Assembly (NCBI RefSeq): GCF_901709675.1
Contig: NC_051101.1
Coordinates: 14,407,416-14,471,415 of the forward strand
Direction: 5' to 3'
Origin: Syngnathus acus
Lineage: Eukaryota > Chordata > Actinopteri > Syngnathiformes > Syngnathidae
DNA length: 64,000 bases
Under the pieces are notes generated by a model that was given only the letters and a program-made list of their open reading frames with translations, did no database searches and was not told where the DNA came from. Of the stretch, positions 17,181 through 30,163 are shown in pieces (the stretch's first letter is position 1; the number at the start of each line of letters is the position of its first letter). A program made the position numbers and the translations under genes.

Positions 17181-20100
17181 TGCACGTTGAAGAGCGCAAA
17201 CGTGCAACATCAGTCCGCAGATACTCAAGCTACTTTCATTCATGGACCTGGCCTGGCCTGGCCTGGTGAGTGACGTGGGCGCCAACAGCACTGTCACTTA
17301 CACAACAGACTATGATGATTCCACTACTGCTACTTTTTTTTTTTCCCAGGCATGGTGTAGCAAAAAAGTCAACAAAGCCGGTATTCCACCGGGAGGGACA
17401 AAGGAGCAGCGTCGGTGGCGTGCGGGCAGCCGGGCGGGCGTGTGGGCGTGAATGCTGATTAAAGCTTGTCACTATGCATTCAAAGCAGCAAAGAAAACAA
17501 ACAAATGAGAGTGAGTGAGGCACAATGTGGAACAATCCACAGAGGCCTGGTGACCTCGCTCTCTGCTCACTCGCAAACCAAAACAACATCTGATTCGAGC
17601 ACACGCTCACAGTGACGGAGAGAAACAAAACAAAACAGCAGAAGCGCTAGTAAACACATGAAGGGTGTGCTCGGGTTGTTAAACTCTCACCTCGTCTTGA
17701 ACCCGGTCAACCGCTCCTCGGCCGCTGCCAGTGTAGGTTACTTAAAAGGCTCAAGCTTGTTGTTTTGAAAGGCCCTCGTACAAAGCCCAGAGTGTTAGCT
17801 AGCCCATTGGCTCCGTTTCCATCCTTGCTCAACTTCATTTGCCGCCTCAGCACAAACGAGCAAAGCCAAACTAAAGCGTTGGGGTGACCCCAAGTTGATG
17901 GAAGGAAAAGGGATTTGCCTTTCTGCTCCTGGCCTATTATGAATTTTTTCAAAATGTTTCCCTCTCGGCAGCCGTCAAACGGATCTTCCCATTCCAAAGA
18001 ACAGAACGCTAACTTTGCTCGAGTCTGTAAATAGCTTCCTGGCTATCGACAATGAGCGGGACAAATTAAATATACTTTGCGCGGGCCACAATTACAGACC
18101 AGAGTGTAAGAGTTAAATGCTAACCTACGCTAAAAGAGTCAATGCTGACCAAAGCAAGACACCCAGGAGCACTCAACAAAGGGGCATGCATTTAATAGCA
18201 GGGCAATTCTCCACTTATGACTTTCATCATACGCTCCTGAAATACTTTTCATCATTGGAGTTTGTTACCTCGAGTCACTTGGCCATCTATTGTGGGCAGA
18301 GCAGAGCAGAGCATGGCATGGCATGGCGTCTGTGTCTAACAACCATTTCAAGGATGAGAGCAAGGTTAGGAAATAATCAGGTTTTACCAGTTAACGTGAA
18401 ATTCGGTGGACCCGTCCATCATATGGGGATCGACAAAGAAGTCTCAAGGACCAAAACGTTGGCTGCCTGCCTTTTAGTCACACTCGGTGGGGAAAGTCGC
18501 AATTCCTGACAGATGGATACGATTTCCGTGAACAGTTTGTTGGCGAGCCAAATCGATTCTTTTCAACTTGGGAGGAAGCGGCGGCAGGTCCTTCATTTCA
18601 CCCTTCCAGCATCATTGAGATGCAATAACAAAGAGAAAGCCATGAGTGAGCAGACTTGGCTAGGATGAAAGGCTCAGACACAGACAATCACTTCAGGGCA
18701 GACACAAAACAAAGCTGGACGATTTGAACCTCAACTTGAAGATGCATACAGCCGCTCATTATGGAGATGGAAACATCACAGCAATGTACACTAACGGGGA
18801 TTTGCTTTTCCCTCCGTTAGACTTAGTTGCTTTACAATGACTTTAAGAGTAAATTCATTGATTTCTTGTGCATGACTGAAGCTAAGCACGTCCGTCCTCC
18901 CTCCCTCCCGCCTCCCCTTCAACATGTCAACAAGCCACCATTGCTCCACGTTGCAGCTCGCCAACTGCCTTGAACACAACATGACTTCAACAGTCCAATT
19001 GTCATTGTTTGAAAAGAATCCAAGCAACCTACCGGTTAAAGGTATGTTTCACTCCGATGTGGACAAGTTCATCGTTGCTCCCTCCAACCTGCAAACAAGC
19101 AACACTTTGCTTTCACTTTCACGCGCTCGACAACGGACGCGTTTTTTCGCCTGCCGCCTGCCGCGGTTTGATTCAAACAAGACAAGAGGAGGCACGTCGG
19201 CTTACGGTTCGCTCGCTTGATCGTTTTGCAGTCAACAGGTGAGCTTTCGGCACGGCACTGCACTGCACTGCACTGCACTGCAGCCGGGAGCCGCACGACC
19301 GAGGAGGCGGAGGCCCGGGGGAGGAGGAGGAGGCGGGGGCTGACCGAGAGTTCGACCAACTGAAAGAGGCAGAGCAGTTCCGAGCAAACTTTTTTTTTTT
19401 TTTTTTAAGTTTCGATCGTAACGTTTAGCGGCTACGTTCTAATATCCTGTCGTTAAATGTGATTTTCTATTGTGGGAGGTGACACCCTTATGTCATTTGG
19501 GACAGCCTGCGTTGCCACAATGATGTGAAACATTTTCCAATTGCTTTATTGCTCCTGTCAGGCGAATAGGTGACAAATGTATACCATTAACAAGATTGAC
19601 TCACGACGCTTTGCATAACTGCATGTATATGAATAAAGTCTTACTTTTGCTTCATTCTCCAAATCAGCTGAAAGAAGGCTGGCAGATGGCTGAGGGGACA
19701 GACAGACAGACATGCAGATGGACAGACAGGTAGACAGACAGACAGCTGGCACCTACTGTCCAGGTTCATAGGACACACAGACATGCTGTATATCTTGCTA
19801 AATTCAGCTTATGGCTTGGAATAGGAGACAGGCAGGGGCTGTTCTGTGCTGTAAAGTTGTCTGGAGTGTTGAAAAGGACAGATATGTATCTGTTACGCAC
19901 AATAATAATGCCTTTGTGTCACCACAGAGACACAAATGGAACCTATCGCATTGAACACCTCCAATAAGATCAGTGTACTTTGTTTGGTTTGAGTGTTTTG
20001 ACAGCTGAGTTGAATTTGTCAACTTTGAGATATTGTTCAGCCATTTTTCTATGGCCGAAATGTATTCTTCTTATTCTGACAGTTCAGTCCAGTCATTTGA

Positions 20101-21915
20101 TTTGATCAGCTAGTAGAGTAGCAAGCAAATATGGAGCCACTTTGCTTAAAGTTCATTCAACAAGTAGGTGGTAGGTGTGTCAGGTAGGGGCTTCCGCTCC
20201 TCTTCTACATGCACACACACACAAACCTGTCTTACTGGCAGCGCAAGCAAGTTATTGAGGCCGTTGACTCATACTTTAGTCAATGTTTTCAATGTCTGCT
20301 GTAGGAACATGACCTACAGTCATTGAGTTCAAGTGCAGGGATTGTGTGGCTATGTTTTCAATTGAAGTCAAATAAGATGCTAGAGTATTTACAAAAATGA
20401 TCAACAATATGCAATACCTTTGATTCAAGTCCACTCGTGTCCACTCGGCGCTCAAACCTACTGAAGTCCACAAACCAGATTTGCAGGCGCTGAAACATCT
20501 GCAAGTAGAAAGAAGAGCACTGGAGTTATTTGATGAGTGTAAAACATTTGCTTTTTCTAAACCATCGTACATGCTAAACCAGTTCAACTGTTACGATCGC
20601 ATCGCAGCGGAGTCCACGACGGTGATATATCGAGGCCGGCCGGAACAAATCAACGCGTTTGTAAGATGTGTTTTGGCTCAACAGTGACAGGGTTATTTTC
20701 CCCATCATCATGTGTTGTGTCCCTCACATTTCAAACATCGTTTTTTTGCCTAATATCCGGTTGTGATTGGCTGAGATCATTGGTGGTCTCGTAGCGATTT
20801 TAGAAGGCTTTGGAAGATTCCGGTTTTTCATGATGGTCACATCCTCGGCCAGGCTCTTGGTCAAGCGAGGGTTTCATGTGCGTTCCTCACCGACAGTAGA
20901 CACCGTCTGACTAGCTGGGAAGTCAACCATCGGTGGTCAGTGCGCGCTTAAGTTACTTGAGTGCCATGCAAACATTGCGGGGACGGCCCACCTAAGCAGT
21001 CATGAGCCGGGGAGATGAGGCACTGGGTCGGTCGGTCGGTCGGGTAGGGTAAAGATCTTCTGGTGAACGCAAGTGTCCAGCCGTTCAGAGCAACCTGATC
21101 AGGCAGAAGCAATTGAACAACTCAACACTGCTCTCTTGTGTCTGTATGTAAGTACTACAACAACAACAACAAAGGCTCCAGCGAGTAGAACCGTTCAAAG
21201 TGAAAGCCAGCGTTCTTTTTTGAAGTGCCTGGTGGTGCTGCTGGCACTGCCAGTGTTTCATCTGTCAAAGCAATGTCTTTACTGCTGACACTGAATCAAC
21301 TAGCCGATGAGCGAGCGACCGCATTTTTGCATCGATTGAACTCAACTCAACTGGCATTGTCACATAACACACCGACAATACAAATGCAGTGATCAAATTT
21401 CATATTACCATGATTGTTATTAAAGATACAAATCACATCAAATCACATGTCGCTCAAAGCTTTTGATTTCTGAGCTCTGGACTTCATTGGCAGCTGGCAC
21501 TCCCTTGGTTTGGTCACCACTCGACTTTCCCTGAAGACAAAAGAAAATACAAGTATTGTTTGTGAAATAGAAATATTTCCAAAAAACATCCGTATTTTGC
21601 GATGAACAGGGTATACGGGGAATAATGAGTCAATGTCTTTCCCCCCATTGATTGTCATTCAAAGCGTGACGTGTCAGAAGGACAGGTAGGATGCGACATT
21701 TCGCTGGCCGAACTTCCGACTGATGCCTAGGTCTCCATAAATCTATAGATCTACCTGTCCACTCCTTATTCAAAAGGCTTGTAGTTTGCACCCTCTGGCG
21801 GTGGCGCTGATGTATTGAAATCCCATCCGATTTCGACTATCGATATGCTTCCCCTGAGTTTAGCAGTTGGACGATCTCTGGGATCATCTCTATTGGTCTT
21901 ATGTGACGCTCAAAG
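17181..21915. other. Intergenic between PHLDB3-like gene and HINT3
   Basis: No exon can be defended. A minus-strand donor-like GAG|GTGAGAG near 17690 could end a non-coding first exon of the PHLDB3-like gene. A GC-rich patch at about 19240-19350 carries (GCACT)n at 19255-19281 and CGGAGGCCCGGGGGAGG, and may be a promoter. (GACA)n lies at about 19697-19744. Confidence 0.4.
19255..19281. repeat. (GCACT)n pentanucleotide tract
   Basis: Five GCACT units at the edge of a GC-rich, possibly promoter-like patch. Confidence 0.9.
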
Positions 21916-22833
21916 ATGGAGGCGGCCGATGTTAACTTGACACAACCTGTGCAGGATGTTTCCAAGACCGACGGATATGAGAAAAAATGTATTTTTTGCA
22001 AGATTGTTAATCATGAAATGGACACGGACCTTCTCCATTGTGTGAGACTATTTGAATATACCTAGGCTCTAATAGTCGTACGTACTGTACTCGCTAGCGA
22101 AATATGTCGATCTAGTCGAGTCACGTCCCTCCCTCCCTCCATCCAGTACCCTCCCTCCCTCCATCCAGTACCCTCCCTCCCTCCATCCAGTACCCTCCCT
22201 TCCTCCATCCAGTACCCTCCCTTCCTCCATCCATCCAGCCCTCCCTCCCTTCCTCCACATAGTCATTCCTATTCCCCCCCTCCCTTCATTCAACGGTTCG
22301 GTTCCAAACAATGTCTGCCTCGATTCTGCCCTTCTTTAAGAAGTGCCTTTCATTTACGAGAAGGCACATTGTGGCCGTCTCGTTTCCATACACTTAATTG
22401 CTTGTTTGTGCCGCAGCAACACGTACGTTAAGCGAACTTGTCCATTGTTGACTTCAGGATGAGGACATCTCGTGTTTCAGAGACATCAAGCCTGGAGCCC
22501 CGCACCATTACCTGGTTGTCCCGACCAAGCATGTCGGAAACTGTAAATCACTCCGCAAACAACACGTACCCCTGGGTAAAGCCACATTTCGTGAGAGATG
22601 TTTGAATGACCAGTTGCCTGATAACAAATCATTGTGACAGTGAAACAGATGGTGGAGATAGGGAAGGAAATCCTGCGGAAAAATAACGTGACTGATCTTA
22701 GTGATGTCAGGTAAGCAACATAAACGCATCCAATACAATACAGTACATTTTAGAATGCTTGGAGCTTCAAAATCGATACAGGGGAAACACTATCAAAACA
22801 GCATAGTAGCAAACGTTTCACTACACAACTTGT

Positions 22834-22912
<79 letters not shown>

Positions 22913-23303
22913 GATCATTTTGTGGTTCTCAATGAAATGTCCCTTTGCCTGTAGATTTGGCTTCCATTGGCCCCCATTCTGTTCAGTGGCACATCTCCAC
23001 CTTCACGTGCTGGCTCCCGCCAGCCAGATGAGCTTCATGTCGCGCTTGTTCTACAGACTCAATTCTTACTGGTTCATTACGGTAAGCCGTGCTACTTGTT
23101 GAACATTTAACGATGTGTGCTTGTTGAAGTGCTTCTCTGGTTACGCAACATTTCCCTTCCATTCCTAAAGCATGCACGTTAGTTGAAGACTCTGTCAATT
23201 GCTCCGAATTATTGTTAAGAAATAGCACCTTTGCAAACATTTCAATGGTTTTCAGGTGGAGCAACTGATCGAGCTTCTCAACTCTAAAGAAGAAAGCAGC
23301 TGA
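21916..23303 (+). CDS. hint3: Histidine triad nucleotide-binding protein 3
   Basis: Five coding exons join in phase to 162 codons: 21916-22041, 22458-22575, 22641-22710, 22955-23081, 23256-23303. The protein begins [12 protein letters not shown] and has the HIT-domain start [20 protein letters not shown] (family CxxC), then [32 protein letters not shown], the histidine triad HLHLHVLAP and the C-terminal [14 protein letters not shown] typical of HINT3. The family hydrolyses nucleoside phosphoramidates and acyl-adenylates through the triad's middle histidine. Human HINT3 is 182 residues, and the difference is in the N-terminus. The start is the first ATG of the exon, with GGCGGCC just after it. 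TRMT11 follows in the same orientation, as in human. Confidence 0.96.
22127..22262. repeat. Minisatellite in HINT3 intron 1
   Basis: About five to six copies of a roughly 20-bp unit of the form CCCTCCCTCCATCCAGTA, with TTCC variants toward the 3' end. It is pyrimidine-rich on the plus strand. Confidence 0.9.
22835..22909. repeat. (CT)n microsatellite in HINT3 intron 3
   Basis: Thirty-seven uninterrupted CT units, ending about 45 bases before the exon 4 acceptor. The tract may lengthen the polypyrimidine region. Confidence 0.97.
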
Positions 23304-24430
23304 AAAATGTACCGTCCCACTTTGCGTCCATGTCCGTGTTTAAATTGAGACAACTGATGAGACATTATGCATCTTCTTTATTTGTCCCCTCCCCAAATAA
23401 GCTAAGTTGAAGTGATACCAACTCAGGATTTTAGACCAATTCATACACCCGACCCTTAAAACCGCCGACCCAGGTAGACCCATCTTTGAGTTGTTTTGCA
23501 AAAAGAAACTTCCATCATCACTTTATCATGACATACAGGATCAAACAAATGACAGCTATTTGACATGCTGGGTATTTTGTAACATCGGAAACCAGAGTTG
23601 GGGCATCAAGTCGCATCAACTATTTAGAAGGCGCCTTTTGTGTGGAAACAAGGAAGTCACTTCAGGTTAAGTATGGTATATTAACGCTTACAAGCAAATT
23701 GTCTTGTTCATGTTCACGTGGGAAACTTGATTACATTCTCTGTCTGTAAGTTAGTGGTGTGGTGATGAATTGTATTATACGTTGGCCAACATTAAACAGT
23801 AAACTGAACAATTTTCCAGGGAACACAAAACTATTTTAAAAATATTAATTGATTGATTTTTTTTTTTTTCTATCTGCGGTGGAGTCGTGAAATTAGAAAA
23901 TGACTCTTGCGCTTGCATTGGAATATCTCATTGATATAGCAAGTTTGTGGCATATTATAGCATGCCATCGAAAAGACCAAGTCCGAAAAGAAATGTCAAT
24001 TTCAGCGGTGTAGCCTACTCATTTATGTTGAGCGCTGCATGTTAATGGAATGAAATTGTGAGGAATTGTAAAATGGATGCACTTTAAGAGGCCTTGATAT
24101 ATTCTGAATAAACTCTGTATTAAACTGTATTTCACTGGTCATTCATGACTTTACAATCACCAACCAGACTGTCATTTGTTTCTTCTGGATACGTATTGCG
24201 CCAAAGTTGCTAGCTATGCTTGCATTTGCCATCAACTACGTACATTTGTTTTGATGATAACAGACAGCCAAACGACAGTTTTGCATCCTTATCTCACACC
24301 ATTCATTTCAGCCAAGTGATGACAATAAGTGTTGACTTCCAAACCAAAGCATGCTCCTTGACCCCCGTTATGGTCGTTGCAACAAAGTAATCCCAAGGTG
24401 GTCATGTCATCCTTCCCTTGCCACAGCATC
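23304..24430. other. HINT3 3' UTR and intergenic sequence
   Basis: An AATAAA at 24107-24112 could end a HINT3 transcript with a 3' UTR of about 0.8 kb. No other gene signal. Confidence 0.45.
24107..24112 (+). terminator. Possible HINT3 polyadenylation signal
   Basis: Canonical AATAAA on the coding strand about 800 bases past the stop codon, in AT-rich sequence. Confidence 0.4.
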
Positions 24431-24777
24431 TCCCCCTCAAAGTACCTACACAGAACATTCTGAAGGACACTTCCCACCCTGGCCACTCCCTTTTCGAACT
24501 GTTGCCATCAGGCAGACGCTACACATCAATTAGGTCAAGGACTAGCAGATTCGCCAACAGTTTTTACCCTACAGCGGTAGTCACATTGAATGCCGCTCAA
24601 AGAAAATGATTATGTCTGTGTATGTTCTTCTGTGGGTTTTTAGCTTGTATTTTTTTAATCTTTTTATTCTATTTTTTTTATTTTTTATTTCATGCACTGA
24701 TCGGTTGGCACTTTTTAAATTTCGTTGTACATGTGTGACAATGACAATAAAGATCGATTCGATTCGATTCTAAAGTC
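24430..24777 (+). mobile_element. LINE 3' end (CR1/L2/Rex1-like)
   Basis: The last 60 or so codons of a LINE ORF2 are readable before a stop at 24607-24609, with the conserved HSLFELLPSGRRYTSI and RFANSFYPTAVVTLN. An AT-rich 3' UTR follows, then the conserved end TTTCGTTGTACATGTGTGAC, AATAAAGATC and a GATTC pentanucleotide tail. It is 5'-truncated, with no reverse transcriptase core, and inactive. The non-coding end matches 45272-45392 in reverse orientation. Confidence 0.85.
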
Positions 24778-25040
24778 AAGCAGCTTGTGCTTGCGGGCCC
24801 TTCGAAGAATCCCCACCACCAGTTTGTTGGAGATAGTCACATAATGCTCAAACAGCTTGCCAAAATCTACCTACCGACCGAGATGCCATGGTTGCGGCCC
24901 TGCACCACCTCACACAACTCCACACAACCGGACCTCTCTGCTGATGCCCGTACGCGCAATTACCACTCGGTGGGTCCTCTCCTCTTCTCTCCTCTCCCCA
25001 GCTTTGTTTCCAGTCGGGCGTATTTTGAGTCACAACAAAC

Positions 25041-28000
25041 ATGGCAGCCCCCTGTCGACGTGCATGCCTTCCATACTTATTTCATCTTGCTCAAGACAAC
25101 TTGGACTTCAGGTTACCGGTAAATTGGTAGAAAGTGACATGAAGTCCGTCCTGCTGTTTTGATAAGAATGCATATGTGTTCTTTTAGCGGAGCTACAGAC
25201 GAGATCAGTCTGCAGTCGTGCGTTTGCTGTCTTCTGCAATCGGTGCGAAGCCCTCGTTTTTGTCATTTAAGTGTGTCAACCTTTGCCTACTGTGGGACGG
25301 ACTTTGTGTATCTGAATACTATAACAATAACAATAACCTAGGTTATCCCCATGAAGCAGGATTTAAGGGTAGACCTGGCGGTGAGACAACAATGGATGTT
25401 TTTTTTCTTTTCTTTTCTTTTCTTCCTCACCATTTACTTCGGTGTCACTCATCATTCGTCTATCACTACTGGTGCAATAATAGAGTACTGCTAAAAGGCG
25501 TGTGTTATTAGTGTAAAAATATGGATGTATGAGTGAATATAATGTCTCCAGGAAATCGAGGCTCTGCTGGCTCTCAGAGGAAAACGTTTCAGTCCTTGGA
25601 CAAACTTTAAGGAAAAGGTATCCGTAACAACCGATTTTCTAATAAGGATGGGTGACAGTGCAAATGATTCCATTTGAAGTTAGATATCAAGTTAACATCA
25701 TTTGAACTCTTTCCAAGTGTCCTTTCTGGTGTCTGGAGGATTTGACCGAAGATGACGTCTGCTGCGTCATGGCTCGATCCGTTTGTGCAAAGTACGCCTT
25801 TTTAGTCTTGCATTGCTGTGTGCTTACACTGATGACAATGTTTTCACCGTTTGCCATTCCTGAGCTATCTATTCTCTAATGTGTTGTGCATACGTGGAGG
25901 TCTGCGTTTGAGCTGTGGGGCCATGGAAGAAACCACAATGAGCTCAGAACATCCTTACTGAGCTACCCGGTCGAAAAGATGGTGAGTGACACGCACGTTT
26001 TGCTGTGTGTTCAATCCACTTTATGCTTCTACTAAAACATTCCTTTTCCGCTTGCAGTTGCCGTTCTTGCGTAAGGACTCAACCTACAGAATAAACGTTT
26101 ACACCTTCAACAAAAGCCTGGACTTCACCGAGCGAGTGAAACGAATCGATGTGAGTGTGAATAAGAATGTGCGTTGAAATCAAACGATTTGCATTTCAAT
26201 CAACTTGTGCAGCCAGCCATTCACCCAAGATAGCAACAAAAATACAAGAACAGTGCCGATACACACGGTAATAGACAGTCGGTGCTGTGGCGTTAAAGAT
26301 CATATTTATCGGATCTCCTCCGAGGTGCGGATGGACATCTTTTAGTTTTGCTTTGTTGCTGTTTTATGACACTGACAAAGGTCCACCACGTCTTGCGTCT
26401 TCTCTCTGCAGGCAATGGATTACCTTCCATTTGAGGGTCTTGTTAGTCTAAAGAACCCTCAGCATGTCTTCTGCTTGCTGGAAGATTACGGCACTGACCC
26501 AAACAACATCCCTCAGCATCCATATTACATTTACTTTGGCCGTTGGGTGAGAATCTGGAGGAACGTGCCCAAATAATGTACATCCGTGGCGCTTATTACT
26601 GACGAAGCTCCCGTCCCGTCCCGTCCCGTCCCGTCCCGCAGATTGCGGATGGCCAGCGTGAATTGATTCGTTCTCACAGTGTGAAAAAGCGACACTTCAT
26701 TGGAAACACCAGCATGGATGCAGGTCTCTCCTTCATCATGGCCAACCACGCCAAGGTCAAAGAGCACGATCTGGTCTTTGACCCGTTTGTCGGCACCGGT
26801 GAGTTTGTGAGCTACTGTGTTTCTCTCACGCAGGACCGAAAATTGCCAAGATTCCAGTTTGGAATGAAATTGTGCTCTCTCTTCGGGTTTGTTCAAGGAA
26901 GCCTTTTGGTTGCTTGTTCCCATTTTGGAGCCTATGTGTGTGGATCCGATATCGATTACAACACTATCCATGGCAAAGGTAATCATGCTTTTATTATTTT
27001 CTCGACGTGGAAATGTAGCAGACTGAATTTAGGATCTCATTCAACTGCATCCATCACCCAGCATGATATGATTATTCTTTATTTTTTTTGCGCCAGGAAG
27101 GTCGAGTCGCAAAGACCAGAAGTGGCGAGGACCGGACGAGAACATCCGAGCCAACCTACGACAGTACGGAAGCGAGAAATTGTATGTGGACGTGATGGTG
27201 TCTGATGCCTCCAAGCCCGTGTGGAGGGAAAACGCTCTCTTCGATGCCATCATTACAGATCGTACGTTGCGCCACATTCGACCGTTTCAAGTCTCCGTAG
27301 CTGTAACGGGCAGAAATCGTTTTCACTTTTGTATGACTATTTTTTTTTCTTTTTTTTTTTTCTTTTTCGGGGGTGTGTGTGTGTCCCATGTTTGTCTGGT
27401 GCGGTCAGCTCCGTACGGGATACGCGAGTCCACAAGGCGAACAGGCTCCCAGAGGGAAAGTGCAAAAGCTGTGGAGTGCGTGTAAGTCTGTTTAGTAGTC
27501 TAGCAGCAAAAGGTGGAGGAAATGATACATGGCCAATATTTTCTTCATTCTAGCTACGCTGAGTCGCACGTGCCTGTTTCCCAGTCCTACCACATGAGTC
27601 AAATATTAGCTGACATGCTAAACTTCTCCGCACATCGCCTGGTCATGGGAGGGAGGCTGGTCTACTGGCTGCCTGTTTATAGGCCAGAGTGAGTAAACAT
27701 GATTCTTCTTCAATCGATGAACTATTTCCTATCGTGAGTGTTGAACCATTGTTAACGGCCGCAGTCACGGTGGACCAGCAATGTCTCCGAGACTGGCGGT
27801 GAGAAATGACAAATGAAATGCATTCCTGCTTCTTCTACCGAAGGAAGTCTTGCATTTCACTCGGTCGAGCGCTCAACTTCCTTCCCCTGTGATTGGTACG
27901 TACGTAGAGGTTATCCTCCGCCATTCACTGTGAGGTCATGCAATTACCTACCACGAGGGGGCATCTTTTGACCCAAAAACAGCATTGCCAGCCACTTTTC

Positions 28001-28861
28001 GAGATCATTGTCCTGTAAGTACGTCAATGAAATGAAATGAAATGCAATGCACGGATGTATGAGTGTGGCCGCCTCGACCAGCACCTGCGTGCGTGCGTGC
28101 GTCATGATGTTCCCTTTCCTACTCGTCTACTAATGCTCGACTCCACGTCTGCCAAAATAAACGTCTCGGGCCAGGCCCATGCATGGCATGTACGTATGTC
28201 GAGCGCGGCGTGCGGCGCAGGCCGTGCGGAAGCCCAAACGCGCTCCGTCTCTTGGGCCTAATCTGCCGGCCGCTGGACACGGACGGCAGCGATCAGGTTT
28301 CTGCGAAACCGAGGCCACCCCCCAATTTGCAGCCGCGACTGGATGATCAGAACAATGGTCTGCTTCTGTCTCCGTTGCGGCTGCTTTTGCACGCACATCT
28401 TGCCAGGGTGAAAGTTGGCCTAAAGCAGAAGCTGGTGATTGAATTGGAATGGGAAGGATTATTTGATGAACGGAAATGACGTGAATCCTTCTTTTTATGA
28501 ATCACGGCGACCAACTCGACATGTTTGCAGATACTGCGAGGAGATGGTTCCCCTCCATCCGTGTCTGCGTCTCATTAGCAACTGTGAACAGATCCTTTCA
28601 AGCCACACAGCTCGTCGCCTAATCACCGTGGAGAAAGTCCGAGAACCAGAGGTACGATATCAAATGGTCCTTTTGTTCCTGGATTCAGGCAACCTACGGA
28701 CGTAGTATATATCACCTTTGTCTGTCTTTCCAAAGGAGCTGGACAGCCTGGCTCACGTGTCGGACTCTTGCTTCAGCGCCTACCAGGGACACAACGCCTT
28801 CCGAGAGAAGTACTTCAGTGGGCTCAACAAGAGGCTTCACAAAGAGAACAAATCGGATTGA
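25041..28861 (+). CDS. trmt11: tRNA (guanine(10)-N2)-methyltransferase catalytic subunit TRMT11
   Basis: Thirteen exons join in phase to 461 codons (human about 463): 25041-25118, 25552-25617, 25718-25791, 25900-25981, 26058-26150, 26412-26546, 26642-26798, 26898-26978, 27097-27261, 27409-27481, 27554-27688, 28531-28651, 28736-28861. The N-terminal THUMP-type region (YLFHLAQDNLDFRLP, then EIEALLALRGKRF) leads to a Rossmann methyltransferase. SAM-binding motif I is DLVFDPFVGTGSLL with GSDIDYN, and the catalytic motif is DAIITDPPYGIRES (DPPY, typical of N2-guanine and amino methylation). KKRHFIGNTSMDAGLSFIMA is nearly invariant in the family. The enzyme methylates guanosine 10 of tRNAs with the TRMT112 partner in the cytoplasm. 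The first exon was found by its in-phase end and similarity to the family N-terminus. No defect seen. Confidence 0.97.
26611..26638. repeat. (GTCCC)n tract in a TRMT11 intron
   Basis: Five GTCCC units abut the acceptor of the exon starting at 26642 and form its polypyrimidine-like tract. Confidence 0.85.
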
Positions 28862-29084
28862 ATCGTTCCAACTCAGTAAGGCTGATATTGACTGTTGGCG
28901 GGATCCAACCCGAAAGGAACATAAGCCAAGTCATTCAAAAAGTTTGAAAGATTTTTAGTTTGGATTGACACCATTCCAGACATATGAACATTACACAGAG
29001 AGGTGTTTTAGCAGTAGGCCACAGAAATAAACGTGTTGTTCAATGAGTATGACACATGCAAGTTGTCTGTCTCTCTGCCCGTGC

Positions 29085-29121
<37 letters not shown>

Positions 29122-30132
29122 GACAGACACCGTGGTGCTTTACAAAGTGTCCCTCCCATTTAGCCATTGATGCCTGCAATGTGTCTGTCCCCTGTTTCTG
29201 CATAAGCCAGCAGACTTTTCTGTCGATTGTTTTATTTCATGGCCTGCATTTGTGGTTCAATAAAACATGTTTCAATACTTTTTGCAAAACACGCTGTTCT
29301 TTAGCAAGTAGGCTGTAGGAGCCATTTTTGTCCTTTTGCTTTATTTTTGGATTGTTGTCATTTACCCCCGTGCCACCTGAGTGCTGGCACCGCAGCTAAC
29401 ACTTCTTTGCAAGTATTCTTCACATCTTCCCCAACAACAGAAGTCCAAGTGCAAGGCACACTGTGTCCTAACTAACAGCGTGTTTATCTGTCCGCCTCGG
29501 CCAGCAAGCGACTACGTAGTCACTTCATTAGGCCAAAAACTTTCTTCATTTTGGATTGTGGTTCACGGCGTTTGTTTGGAAATTCCAGAGGTGAGGAGGG
29601 CAAAGGTTTTGGGGTTGCCACAGATTGGAGAGGAAGTCCGAAGCCACACCGGCGTCAAGATGATGGCCGACCAATGCTCCGTTGGTGTAGGCTTTGATCA
29701 GCAGCCCTGCTTTGCGTTTGATTGCTGGCTCTTATTGCTTGCTCTTCAAGGTAGACTGAGAACTGTTCTCGAGTCTTCATTCCATTGAAGGGAAACTATC
29801 GGAACGTGAATGCAAGTGCCACTAGATGTCAGAGTTGAAGCCTTCAAGCGATTGGGGGCGGCGGCGGCTTGTATACGCATGCTGTCTGTCCGTGGTCCAG
29901 GCTACAGAGCATTCGGAGCATTTGTAATCAGTGCTGTGCAGCTTGTAAACAAACACTTGAGAGGCCCTGCTGCTTTTGAAGTGATGGAGAGAGCTGCACT
30001 TGAGCCAGTGCAGAGCACACAACATCCTCTCTCGCAAAGAAGGTTGTTAGCCCGGAAGAGAAGAGAAGGGTTAGGGTTACTGAACGTCCTGTCAGCCAAC
30101 TTCCTTTTCTTTCTTTCTTTCTTGCTTTCTTG

Positions 30133-30163
<31 letters not shown>

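Noticed and set aside
20481-20687. Small plus-strand ORF (68 codons) as a gene
   Set aside because: No family features, no splice context and length expected by chance.
24418-24609. A host gene at the ORF with FELLPSGRRY
   Set aside because: This is the conserved C-terminus of a LINE ORF2, followed by a LINE 3' UTR and tail.
25041-25118. TRMT11 lacking its first exon
   Set aside because: An initial search missed it, but 25041-25118 encodes a family-like N-terminus ending LDFRLP, in phase with exon 2.
29381-29788. 135-codon plus-strand ORF 3' of TRMT11
   Set aside because: No recognisable domain or splice context; it lies in the TRMT11 3' flank.
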